DNA from: Rikenellaceae bacterium
GTDB taxonomy: Bacteria > Bacteroidota > Bacteroidia > Bacteroidales > Rikenellaceae
Length of the DNA: 6,180 nt
Reading direction: 5' to 3'
Assembly (NCBI GenBank): GCA_020859745.1
Contig: JAJBVQ010000242.1
Location: forward strand, 1-6,180
The position numbers were made by a program, and so were the translations under genes. Positions 1-6,168 of the stretch are shown here, one piece after another. Position 1 is the stretch's first letter. Each line of letters opens with the position of its first letter. The notes below the pieces were generated by a model that saw nothing but the letters and a program-made list of their open reading frames with translations, made no database searches and was not told the origin of the DNA.

Positions 1-188
1 GGCAGCGACCGGATGTCGCCGTTCGCTTTAACGCGGGGAGCGTCCGGCGTCTCGAAGTCGAGGTATATCCGGCCCGGTTCGCGGCGCAGGTCGGCCGGAG
101 CGGTGTCCTTCCGGCACGAGAACAGCGACAGGGACGACACCGCCCCGGCAACGAGGAAAATATGACGAATGAAATGTCCCATATCCAT
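1..188 (-). CDS. Lipoprotein, probable accessory fimbrial subunit (N-terminal part only)
   Basis: This gene runs off the left edge; only the first 62 codons are visible. The start at 188 lies four bases after the stop of the preceding gene, and the reading frame stays open to the edge. The N-terminus is a lipoprotein signal: Arg8, a hydrophobic stretch at about 10-23, then a lipobox LFSC with Cys25 as the lipidated residue, followed by RKD. A second in-frame ATG at codon 3 (182) could also be the start. The mature N-terminus contains IYLDFETPDAPRVKANG, which recalls the first beta-strand and arginine/lysine maturation region of fimbrillin-family proteins. Its place at the end of a type V pilus operon, where FimC-E or Mfa3-5 type tip proteins sit in Porphyromonas, supports a minor or tip subunit. 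The lipoprotein call is firm; the pilus role is inferred from context and weak similarity. Confidence 0.75.
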   Translation of the reverse strand, partial: MDMGHFIRHIFLVAGAVSSLSLFSCRKDTAPADLRREPGRIYLDFETPDAPRVKANGDIRSL

Positions 189-192
189 GATA

Positions 193-1644
193 TCAATTGC
201 TTTCCTGTACGATCTTGAAACTTAAATCACCACCGGCGTAAGTCCCGTCAGGGTTCACGACCAGCGTCGAGTAGCTCACCCCGTCGGCCTCCTGCATCGC
301 AATGGACAGATAGGTAACCGGCTGCGCGGTACCGCCCGTATACTCCTTCAGCGCGCGCACCTCGATGACGAACGTGTCGCCGCTGTCGCTTCCGGGAGCC
401 TGACCCACGATCCCCGAGCTGACGATGCCCCGGACTTCGTCGTCCACGAGTTCGAAATCGGTGCTGTTGGTCAACGATGCCGTCCAGCGCCGGCCTTTGG
501 GCGAAGAGATCTTGAACGTAAACCGCTGCGTTATCCGGCCGCTATTCTCATCGATCCCATACTTGACCGAAAGCTCATTGGAAGCGCCGCCGACCGGGGT
601 GCAGGTGAAGCTGGCCGTGGATACATCGTCCCACTCGACCTCCTGTTCCGTACCGGGAATCCAGTCGAACACGTCGGTTCTCACGGCGATATCCACCGGC
701 CGTATCACGGCATGGACACGGTAAACGTAATTGCGGAGCAGGCCGTACTGCGGCGTTGCGGCGTTGGCCGGGACTTCGCGGGTCACGTAGCAGCTGCGTT
801 TCACCTCCACACCGTCCACATCGAGCACGATATCCAACTGCGGGGCATAATCCGCGGCGGCCACCCCCTGCGGCAATCCGTCCGGCACATATTGGAACGA
901 ATAGGCGCGTATGGCCGGAATACCGTATTCGACCTCCTCCCCCGGCTGCGGTTCGGGCGCCAGGGCGGGATTCAGCAGTTTCAGTTCGCCGGGCGTGGCC
1001 GCGTCTTTTACGGCGTCCTCCTCCTGCGCGCCCGGATAGGGATATATCCTGGGGAAATTTCCGGGCATTTTGCCCGCTTCGAGGGCGGTGCCGACCAGCT
1101 GGTTGCGCAGGGTGACGCTCTTGACCTTCACCTTTTCCGGATCCATGTCTTCGGCGAACAGATGGAGGTCGATCCGGGCTACCAGGCGCTCCAGCTGGAC
1201 CTCGACCTCCTCGTCGTTCGGGCCGACCTCGACCTCCTTGACCATAGGCAGCTGATTAGGACTGAATCCCAAACTCTTATGCGCCATCATACCCCAAAAT
1301 CCGCTCCTGTTCATCGACAATAAAATCTGCCTGTCGAGCGAAGAACTGTTGTAATTGGCGATCACGGTCAGCGAACCTGTAAAATTCTCCGGCACCTTCA
1401 GATCGGTCGTATAACCGGAGGTCAAAGTCATCTCCCGGTAGTACGACCTGACGTTATTCCCCCCTTCGTCGAAGAAAAAAAGATACAGGTTACTGAATTT
1501 ATTGTCATCGTCAACCGCGTGAGCGTCTTCGCCGATGCGGAACGTCAGTGTGCGGTCCTGCACGTCCGTGTAGGGACTCTCCTTCCGGCAGGCGGCGACG
1601 AAGAGGGCGGCCAGCAGCAGCGCGATATGGAATCTGTGTTTCAT
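193..1644 (-). CDS. Large minor/accessory fimbrillin-like lipoprotein
   Basis: The 483-residue protein is probably a minor or tip subunit of the type V pilus. It has a lipoprotein signal with lipobox VAAC (Cys19). The segment at about 30-160 resembles a fimbrillin N-terminal domain: SNLYLFFFDEGGNNV at 51-65, a TVIANYN strand at 93-99, and QLERLVARIDLHLF at 150-163. A second beta-rich part ends with RNYVYRVHAVI (304-314) and a VFDW motif (325-328), as seen near the C-terminal strands of fimbrillins. Unlike the major subunit, the chain continues about 150 residues past that tryptophan. This extension looks beta-sandwich-like, with RRWTASLTNSTDFELV at 385-400 and a final strand FKIVQES, and may be a separate Ig-like domain. 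The gene starts 33 bases after the anchor gene's stop with no Shine-Dalgarno sequence and is followed four bases later by the next lipoprotein gene. Exact family unassigned; DUF4906-type accessory proteins are one possibility. Confidence 0.82.
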   Translation of the reverse strand: MKHRFHIALLLAALFVAACRKESPYTDVQDRTLTFRIGEDAHAVDDDNKFSNLYLFFFDEGGNNVRSYYREMTLTSGYTTDLKVPENFTGSLTVIANYNSSSLDRQILLSMNRSGFWGMMAHKSLGFSPNQLPMVKEVEVGPNDEEVEVQLERLVARIDLHLFAEDMDPEKVKVKSVTLRNQLVGTALEAGKMPGNFPRIYPYPGAQEEDAVKDAATPGELKLLNPALAPEPQPGEEVEYGIPAIRAYSFQYVPDGLPQGVAAADYAPQLDIVLDVDGVEVKRSCYVTREVPANAATPQYGLLRNYVYRVHAVIRPVDIAVRTDVFDWIPGTEQEVEWDDVSTASFTCTPVGGASNELSVKYGIDENSGRITQRFTFKISSPKGRRWTASLTNSTDFELVDDEVRGIVSSGIVGQAPGSDSGDTFVIEVRALKEYTGGTAQPVTYLSIAMQEADGVSYSTLVVNPDGTYAGGDLSFKIVQESN

Positions 1645-1677
1645 CGGGTCAAAGTATGGTGAATAGGAACGGAGCGG

Positions 1678-2721
1678 TCAGACCTCCGGTATTATTTCGA
1701 TCAATTGCCAGCCGTTGATCCGGATGGTGATCCGCATCGGATATCCTTCAACGGAAGCGTCGACGTTCAGGTCTATGTTGAACACCTCGGTGCGGTCGAG
1801 ATAATCCTGCGAGGCGAACGCGGGATTGTCGAAAATCAGGTCGACCAATCCCCGGTCGAGCAGTTCCCTGCCCGTATGCGTATCGACGAGCAGGAGGCGG
1901 GAGCCGCACGAACGGTCGGCCATCAGGCGGAGCGTCGTAAAATCGTACCGGGTGACCCGCGGCTCCGGAAAGGTAATTCCGAGCGGGGTATACCTCAGTT
2001 CCAAGGCATGCTCGCATACGCTGTTCCCGGAGGTGTACCGGCCGTTCCCGGCCCTCAGCTCCACCGCGTAGCGCGGCTCTCCGTCGCGTGCGCCCGGCGA
2101 TACGGCCCTGTCAAGGTTCCCGGAAGCGGCCCCCTCTGTCAGACTCACCGCCACGCGGCGGGTGTCCTTGGTCAGGGTTACCGTATACCGGTTGCGTCCC
2201 GTATAATCGGATACGACCTCCGATACCTTTCCGTGCCAGAGCGGACACAGGGACTGATCGACCTCCAGGTCTCCGAACTTGTCGGTACGGAGCTTCAGCA
2301 TGAAATCGTCGATATGCGTCCGGCCTTCGACCGGAGGCGCGACGGTTCCGGACTCGGTGTCTTCCATCTCGCCCACGGTATAGTCGTCGAGCGGCCCCGC
2401 CCAGACCACGAGGGTATATTTCCCTTCGGGCAGCGGAACGGAATGGAGGTAATCGTTCGTGAGGTGCGGCCCCGCTTCCGAATACCGTGCGACGTAATAA
2501 CCGTCTTTATCGAAGGCGTAGACCGTCGTCTTATCCACTTCCTGACCGAAAAGGTTCTCCCCGGCGGCATTCCGCGAATAGTCGTAGGCAAGGACGATCC
2601 CCGGACGGCAATCCGAAAGATCCTCTTTGACACACCCCCAGAAGCCCATAAGGGCCAGCAGGAGCAGGCAAAGGCGGGTTATTTTACATCCGGTAGGCAT
2701 TCGTGCGAACTTTTGGTTCAT
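1678..2721 (-). CDS. FimB/Mfa2-family fimbrial anchor lipoprotein
   Basis: This 347-residue protein matches the FimB/Mfa2 family, outer-membrane lipoproteins that cap and anchor the pilus base and limit its length in Porphyromonas gingivalis. The signal peptide ends in GFWGC with Cys30 lipidated. Family hallmarks follow in order: DLSDCRPGIVLAYDY (34-48), VYAFDKDGYYVARY (67-80), PLPEGKYTLVVWAGP (96-110), LWHG (161-164), a TVTLTKDTRRVAVSL strand (180-194), YTPLG (245-249), LLLVDTHTGREL (276-287), QDYLDR (305-310) and a C-terminal RINGW (334-338). Cys38 is the family cysteine after the lipidation site. The first ATG gives a long n-region; the ATG at codon 8 (2700) would leave a more typical 22-residue signal and is a credible alternative. 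It follows the major fimbrillin gene after 75 bases that contain a strong hairpin, matching the fimA-fimB and mfa1-mfa2 order. Members of this family stay membrane-anchored rather than polymerising. Confidence 0.92.
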   Translation of the reverse strand: MNQKFARMPTGCKITRLCLLLLALMGFWGCVKEDLSDCRPGIVLAYDYSRNAAGENLFGQEVDKTTVYAFDKDGYYVARYSEAGPHLTNDYLHSVPLPEGKYTLVVWAGPLDDYTVGEMEDTESGTVAPPVEGRTHIDDFMLKLRTDKFGDLEVDQSLCPLWHGKVSEVVSDYTGRNRYTVTLTKDTRRVAVSLTEGAASGNLDRAVSPGARDGEPRYAVELRAGNGRYTSGNSVCEHALELRYTPLGITFPEPRVTRYDFTTLRLMADRSCGSRLLLVDTHTGRELLDRGLVDLIFDNPAFASQDYLDRTEVFNIDLNVDASVEGYPMRITIRINGWQLIEIIPEV

Positions 2722-2740
2722 GAAAAAATGTTGGTAACGG

Positions 2741-2769
2741 GCCGGGGGACGATCTCATTTTCCCCCGGC
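2741..2769 (-). terminator. GC-rich hairpin between fimbrillin and anchor genes; candidate attenuator
   Basis: GCCGGGGGA (2741-2749) and TCCCCCGGC (2761-2769) are perfect 9-bp inverted repeats around an 11-base loop. Read on the minus strand the stem begins 27 bases after the fimbrillin stop codon, and a run of six T occurs 12 bases after it (2728-2723), just before the anchor gene's start. The T-run is too far away for a textbook intrinsic terminator. A partial terminator, or a stem that protects the fimbrillin message end from 3' exonucleases, fits better; either would make the stalk subunit more abundant than the anchor. Confidence 0.55.
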
Positions 2770-2796
2770 ATATGGAATCTCAGGCCCCGAGGCACT

Positions 2797-3978
2797 TTAA
2801 TCTGCCATGTCTGGATAGATTGTCTGTTCGTTCCACGGTGCGACTGTAACCGTCACCTTGACCGACTTTTCGGTCTGGTTCGGGGTGTCGGTCAGGTCTT
2901 CGCCGTTGAACGCTATCGAGGCGACTTTATATACGCTGCCGCCTGCGAAAGCGACATCCCCACTGCCGCTTGCGGCAGTCTTGAAGCCCGTGACGGTGAT
3001 ATACTTGGGATCAGCAAGTTTTTCCGTGGAGTTGTTAGAGGCGTCCGTATAGGAGGTGTAGCGTTCGATATCGGTCAGTTTGACGATGACCTGCACCGGT
3101 TCCGGGAAGAGGGTATAGCCCCAGACTTTACCGTTCTCCGGCACAACGCTCTGGTTCGTAGATGTCGCAGTGGCCGGGGTGATCCAGTAACCCGCATAGT
3201 CGTCGAGGTCGACACTGTTCCCGATGGCGTATGCCGTTCCGCGCAGTTCACCGCCTACACTCGAAGTCGGATGGTACCCTTCGGCATAGATACCCGCAAC
3301 CTTAAACGAAACAATGTCGCCGGCCTGCACGTTTTCTCCGATCTGCGCGGCTTTGATCTCGTGGATCTCCAGCCTCATCACTTTCGGGGTTACCGTGACT
3401 TCGGCAACGTACTCGTATGCCTTGTCATCCAGCACCCCGTCGTCGGAGGCATCCTTAGCCGTAATGCTCGCTTCGCCATCCAAAAGCGGACTGACGATAT
3501 TGGTATGCTGACTACTCAGTGCGTATGTTTTCGCTTCTATTTCGGCCAGTGACGTACAATTCGATATATCCGTCAAGTTGGCGTCCGTCGCGTTGCAAAG
3601 CACGTAAACCTTTTCGGCCGAAGTCTCCACGGTGAAGACCTCCGAACCCTGGTGGTCTTGGTCATTGTCAAAATTATTGGCAACATCAAACGAATACACC
3701 GCGTTTTCGTCCGACACCTCACCGTCGTTCACCTTTTTCACGACTTCGCCGTTCGCGTTCAGGAAGTAAACGATACAATCGTCCACCGAGGCGTACTGAC
3801 CCGTCAGCGATTCGGACTCCCCGATAGCCGCGGCGCGGCTGGCGGCCTGGGTCAGGGTCGACATATTCACGACCACGGTTTTGGTACCGCCGGAAGGGCC
3901 ATCCTTAAGCGCGCCGTTGTTCTTCGAACAACCTACCAATGCCGCCGCGCCCAAAATTGTGATTAGAACTCTTTTCAT
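2797..3978 (-). CDS. Major fimbrillin-like lipoprotein (Mfa1/FimA-type stalk subunit)
   Basis: The 393-residue product looks like the structural subunit of the pilus. It has a short lipoprotein signal with lipobox LVGC (Cys17). Next comes a strand TKTVVVNMSTLTQ (32-44) and then AASRAAA, where Arg48-Ala49 is a candidate maturation site. P. gingivalis FimA and Mfa1 are cut after an Arg at nearly the same place (Arg46 and Arg49), removing the first strand and exposing the polymerisation groove. Family-like segments follow: DDCIVYFLNANGEVV (66-80), EKVYVLCNAT (122-131), TVTPKVMRLEIHEIKA (195-210) and KVWGYTLFPEP (284-294). The C-terminus ends with KSVKVTVTVAPWNEQTI (371-387), the alternating strand plus conserved Trp382 expected of the donor strand. 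It is acidic and Ala/Thr/Ser-rich, as polymerised pilins often are. Length, operon place and the anchor gene right behind it all agree. It could instead be a Bacteroides-type fimbrillin variant with a different protease. Confidence 0.88.
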   Translation of the reverse strand: MKRVLITILGAAALVGCSKNNGALKDGPSGGTKTVVVNMSTLTQAASRAAAIGESESLTGQYASVDDCIVYFLNANGEVVKKVNDGEVSDENAVYSFDVANNFDNDQDHQGSEVFTVETSAEKVYVLCNATDANLTDISNCTSLAEIEAKTYALSSQHTNIVSPLLDGEASITAKDASDDGVLDDKAYEYVAEVTVTPKVMRLEIHEIKAAQIGENVQAGDIVSFKVAGIYAEGYHPTSSVGGELRGTAYAIGNSVDLDDYAGYWITPATATSTNQSVVPENGKVWGYTLFPEPVQVIVKLTDIERYTSYTDASNNSTEKLADPKYITVTGFKTAASGSGDVAFAGGSVYKVASIAFNGEDLTDTPNQTEKSVKVTVTVAPWNEQTIYPDMAD

Positions 3979-4009
3979 ACCAATTAAATTTAAAAGTGAG
4001 TGAAACGTA
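3979..4009 (-). promoter_or_regulatory. A/T-rich leader of the major fimbrillin gene
   Basis: This 31-base gap holds only 8 G or C, against GC-rich genes on both sides. It lacks a Shine-Dalgarno sequence; a T/A-rich, poorly structured stretch precedes the ATG, which suits initiation in Bacteroidetes, where SD pairing is rarely used. On the minus strand TACGTTTC (4009-4002) differs by one base from the Bacteroidetes -7 consensus TAnnTTTG, but I see no matching -33 TTTG at the right distance. A separate fimbrillin promoter here is possible but unproven. Confidence 0.3.
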
Positions 4010-5284
4010 TCAATTCCCTATCTGTTGCAGGTTGTGCTTGGCCGCTTCGCGGTCCTGCGCATCGCCCGATTCGAGCGCGCGACCGAACCAGACGCGGGCT
4101 TCGTCTTCGCGCTCCAGCATCATCAGCGCAACGCCTGTCGCATTGAACGCACGGAGATCGTCCCCTGCATCCGTCAATACCTCCAGCGCACCGCCGTAAT
4201 CCCCCGCGTTCAGCAGGGCTACGCCCCGTTCGATGATGTCCGCCGCCGGATCTTCCATTACGTCGAAGTAGACCGATATGTAGCAGGCGTTACGCAGTTC
4301 GGGATAAAAATTGTCGAGCATGTAGCGATAGGGCCTGCCTCCGCGCAGTTTCTGCAACCGCTCTTTGCGGAATTCTGCCGGGGCGTTGTCAATGATCCCG
4401 AGCACTTCGTCGCGGAACTCCATGTCCGATCCGGCGACCATCCTGCGCAGGCCGTCCCAGTTCTCCTCCCCGTTGAACAGTTTGAAACTGCCCGAATCCA
4501 GCCCCTCCACTCCGGCGAGCAGGCGATCGCGCAGGGCCTCGGCACGGTTTTCCGCAAGTCGCCGGTTCAAAGACCAAGGCCCCTCTGGAGATGCATACCC
4601 CCAAAGCTCGATATGGTTCAGCCGGGTATCGCGGTCGTTCATCAACTTCACGATAGCCGCCTCGATCTCTTTCAGTGCGGCCTCGTTGCCGAAATCCGCC
4701 GGCACGAGTTCCGCCCGGTTCACCCGGAAATAGACAGCCATGTCGCGGGCGCCGAACGACCAGCGGCGGTTGACCTCTTTCACCACCGGGCGACGCACGA
4801 CGCCGGGAGCTACTTTCGGTTCCGGCTGCACGTAAAGGACTGCCCCGGCCACCGACTCTTCATCGCCGAGGATCACCCCGCAGGCACAGCCGACAATCTT
4901 CTGCCTCACGCCCAACCGCACCTCTTTCATCCACCGTTGGTAGGGGACGGTACACGCGTAATGCAGCGCCTCCCCGGCCGGGGCCGTAGCGGTCTGCGGC
5001 ACAGCTTCCTTGCGAAGCAGCCTTTCCTGCCGTTCGCGGGCGGCACGGCGGCGGCCGACCACCTCGGCCTCAGGCAGGTACAGCGTATCGCTGCCGTTGC
5101 AGAGGAACGGGGCGACCACGGCCTTGTAGTCGCTGCGCGGGGTCTTCTCTTGTCCTTCCACCGTGAAACCGACCCGCACTTCGCGGCGGTCGCGCGCAAT
5201 TTCGGCCCCGGAAATTTCGAGGCGCCCCTGCCCGAACGAGAGCGCCGGGAACAACAGCATCGGAATGAATTGGTTCTTTTTCAT
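4010..5284 (-). CDS. DUF3868 / OmpA-like / TPR periplasmic protein
   Basis: The 424-residue protein has a Sec signal peptide with likely cleavage near SFG-QG (18/19) and no lipobox. Residues about 20-155 fit DUF3868, a beta domain seen in Bacteroidales pilus operons: VVAPFLCNGSDTLYLPEAEVVGRRR (56-80) shows its outer strands, and VPYQRWM (113-119) its conserved aromatic segment. An OmpA-like domain follows at about 182-260, with AVYFRVNRAEL, GYASPEG (229-235), N240 and RLAENRAEALRDRL (242-255). The Arg of the peptidoglycan-binding motif is present (R247), while the usual Asp of GxTD is Ser232, as I recall is common in this subfamily. The end (about 348-424) looks like one or two TPR-type helical repeats. 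The start at 5284 is one base after the stop of the DUF3575 gene, so translation is probably coupled. It may brace pilus assembly to the cell wall; this role is inference. Confidence 0.88.
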   Translation of the reverse strand: MKKNQFIPMLLFPALSFGQGRLEISGAEIARDRREVRVGFTVEGQEKTPRSDYKAVVAPFLCNGSDTLYLPEAEVVGRRRAARERQERLLRKEAVPQTATAPAGEALHYACTVPYQRWMKEVRLGVRQKIVGCACGVILGDEESVAGAVLYVQPEPKVAPGVVRRPVVKEVNRRWSFGARDMAVYFRVNRAELVPADFGNEAALKEIEAAIVKLMNDRDTRLNHIELWGYASPEGPWSLNRRLAENRAEALRDRLLAGVEGLDSGSFKLFNGEENWDGLRRMVAGSDMEFRDEVLGIIDNAPAEFRKERLQKLRGGRPYRYMLDNFYPELRNACYISVYFDVMEDPAADIIERGVALLNAGDYGGALEVLTDAGDDLRAFNATGVALMMLEREDEARVWFGRALESGDAQDREAAKHNLQQIGN

Positions 5285-5285
5285 C

Positions 5286-5864
5286 TTACCGGATCATAAA
5301 GATTATCGAGACGCCCGCTTTCGTAATCCCGAAATAGTGTTTTGTATCCTTGTTGCGCCGCGCGCCGCATTTCACGCAATCGTACCGCTCGTAATCCGAG
5401 TAGGCGTATCCCCCGCCCAGGGTCGCCTCCAGGTTCCAGCGGCGGCCCAGGATCCACGAATAACCGTACGAGAACCCGGCTCCGACAGCCCAGCCTTCAT
5501 ACCTGCTGCCGCGCACCGCATCGCCATGCCACAACAGGCGCGTGGCTCCGATATTATATTGGCCGTACCCGGCATGCACGCCGAAAAAGTGTCCCTGGAA
5601 ACGGTGGCACAACCAGTAGCGGAATTCCGGCTGGACGAGGAAATGACGCCATTTTTTGTTCGTCTTTTTGTCCATCGTCCACGGGTTGTAGCCGAACGCG
5701 ACATCGAGCGTCGTCCTCTCTCCGAGACCGAACTCGGCCTCCAGGTTCGGAGTCGCGGTGGCCCAGTACAGCAGGTTGGTTTTGACCGTAAGTTTCTGGG
5801 CGCAGACGTTGCCGCCCGCCCAACAGCCCAATACCACGAATAGTGTTGTTACGATTCCCCTCAT
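5286..5864 (-). CDS. DUF3575 outer-membrane beta-barrel-type protein
   Basis: This 192-residue protein matches DUF3575, a Bacteroidales family usually encoded just ahead of DUF3868 and fimbrillin genes. A signal peptide ends at VCA-QK (22/23). The mature chain alternates aromatic and polar residues and carries the family signatures KTNLLYWATATPNLEAEFGL (28-47), GYNPW (58-62), HFLVQPEFRYWLC (74-86), GHFFGVHAGYGQYN (91-104), GYSWILGRRWNLEATLGGGY (134-153) and a CVKC pair (163-166). It ends in a hydrophobic strand, GVSIIFMIR, as outer-membrane barrels do. The only in-frame ATG after an upstream TAA is at 5864, so the start is secure. A VLGC tetrapeptide at 11-14 resembles a lipobox, but it sits inside a Sec-type signal and a barrel is more likely not lipidated. 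As the first gene of the operon it is coupled to the next one by a single-base gap. A role as outer-membrane assembly partner of the pilus is inferred. Confidence 0.9.
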   Translation of the reverse strand: MRGIVTTLFVVLGCWAGGNVCAQKLTVKTNLLYWATATPNLEAEFGLGERTTLDVAFGYNPWTMDKKTNKKWRHFLVQPEFRYWLCHRFQGHFFGVHAGYGQYNIGATRLLWHGDAVRGSRYEGWAVGAGFSYGYSWILGRRWNLEATLGGGYAYSDYERYDCVKCGARRNKDTKHYFGITKAGVSIIFMIR

Positions 5865-5924
5865 CGTTAAAGCGTTGATTATGATTTATTCATATGACGT
5901 ATCCGGCCCTGAAAGCCGCAGTTT

Positions 5925-5951
5925 GGGCCTCCGGCAGCGCCGGTACGGCCC
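5925..5951. repeat. Nested GC-rich hairpin in the operon leader
   Basis: The plus strand reads GGGCC-T-CCGGC-AGC-GCCGG-TAC-GGCCC: an inner 5-bp stem with a 3-base loop and an outer 5-bp stem, separated by an uneven bulge (1 base versus 3). It lies 61 to 87 bases before the start codon of the DUF3575 gene. There is no T-run after it on either strand, so it is not an ordinary terminator. If transcription starts upstream, it would be a structured element of the operon's 5' leader. Confidence 0.4.
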
Positions 5952-6095
5952 GAAAGGCAACAGACGCCGCAGGCAAACGACAGGTTCGCGGGGCAAAAAA
6001 CCGGTTGACGGAAAAGAATAGGGTTGCTATCCGACTGTTTAGATCAACAGCGGAGCAGAGCCGGATGTGTAAGGACAGAAAGAAGGAAAATCCCG

Positions 6096-6119
6096 CAAAA
6101 AGAGAATAAATACTTTTTG
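6096..6119. repeat. A/T-rich dyad, possible regulator-binding site
   Basis: CAAAAAG (6096-6102) and CTTTTTG (6113-6119) are perfect 7-bp inverted repeats around a 10-base A/T-rich spacer. The right arm runs directly into TATAAT (6120-6125) on the plus strand. Dyads of this size next to a promoter-like hexamer can be operator sites, but homopolymer-rich arms also arise by chance in A/T-rich DNA. Confidence 0.3.
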
Positions 6120-6123
6120 TATA

Positions 6124-6135
6124 ATTCCTGGGAAT
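6124..6135. repeat. Short palindrome overlapping a TATAAT
   Basis: ATTCC-TG-GGAAT is a 5-bp inverted repeat with a 2-base centre. It overlaps the last two bases of TATAAT at 6120-6125 on the plus strand, a position where a bound regulator could block RNA polymerase. Bacteroidetes promoters usually use a different -7 motif (TAnnTTTG), which lowers the weight of the TATAAT. Confidence 0.25.
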
Positions 6136-6168
6136 GAATATATTAACGCGCGGGAACGGTAGTGAGAA

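Noticed and set aside
712..1323. 203-codon open frame on the plus strand
   Set aside because: It is antisense inside the accessory fimbrillin gene with no family features; the minus-strand frame has a lipobox and fimbrillin-like motifs.
1705..3552. 615-codon open frame on the plus strand
   Set aside because: It lies antisense across most of the anchor and fimbrillin genes and the gap between them. The translation has no signal, domain or coherent composition, whereas both minus-strand genes match known families. Long antisense frames are expected in GC-rich DNA.
4025..5299. 424-codon open frame on the plus strand
   Set aside because: It is antisense to the DUF3868/OmpA-like gene over nearly its whole length. 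The product is His/Arg/Pro-rich and low in recognisable motifs, typical of a shadow frame.
5163..5843. 226-codon open frame on the plus strand
   Set aside because: It is antisense to the DUF3575 gene and the start of the next gene. The DUF3575 match on the minus strand is strong and leaves no room for it.
5882..5896. Four-codon minus-strand frame (M-N-K-S) just before the DUF3575 gene as a leader peptide
   Set aside because: It is too short and lacks repeated regulatory codons or an attenuator structure after it.
5894..6109. Small plus-strand frames upstream of the operon (71 and 87 codons)
   Set aside because: They overlap each other in different frames, are rich in Arg/Lys/Gly without any signal or domain, and one runs into the DUF3575 gene antisense. 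They look like chance frames.
6120..6125. TATAAT on the plus strand as a sigma-70 promoter
   Set aside because: There is no TTGACA-like box at the right distance upstream, and Bacteroidetes primary promoters use TAnnTTTG rather than TATAAT. I kept it only as context for the neighbouring dyads.
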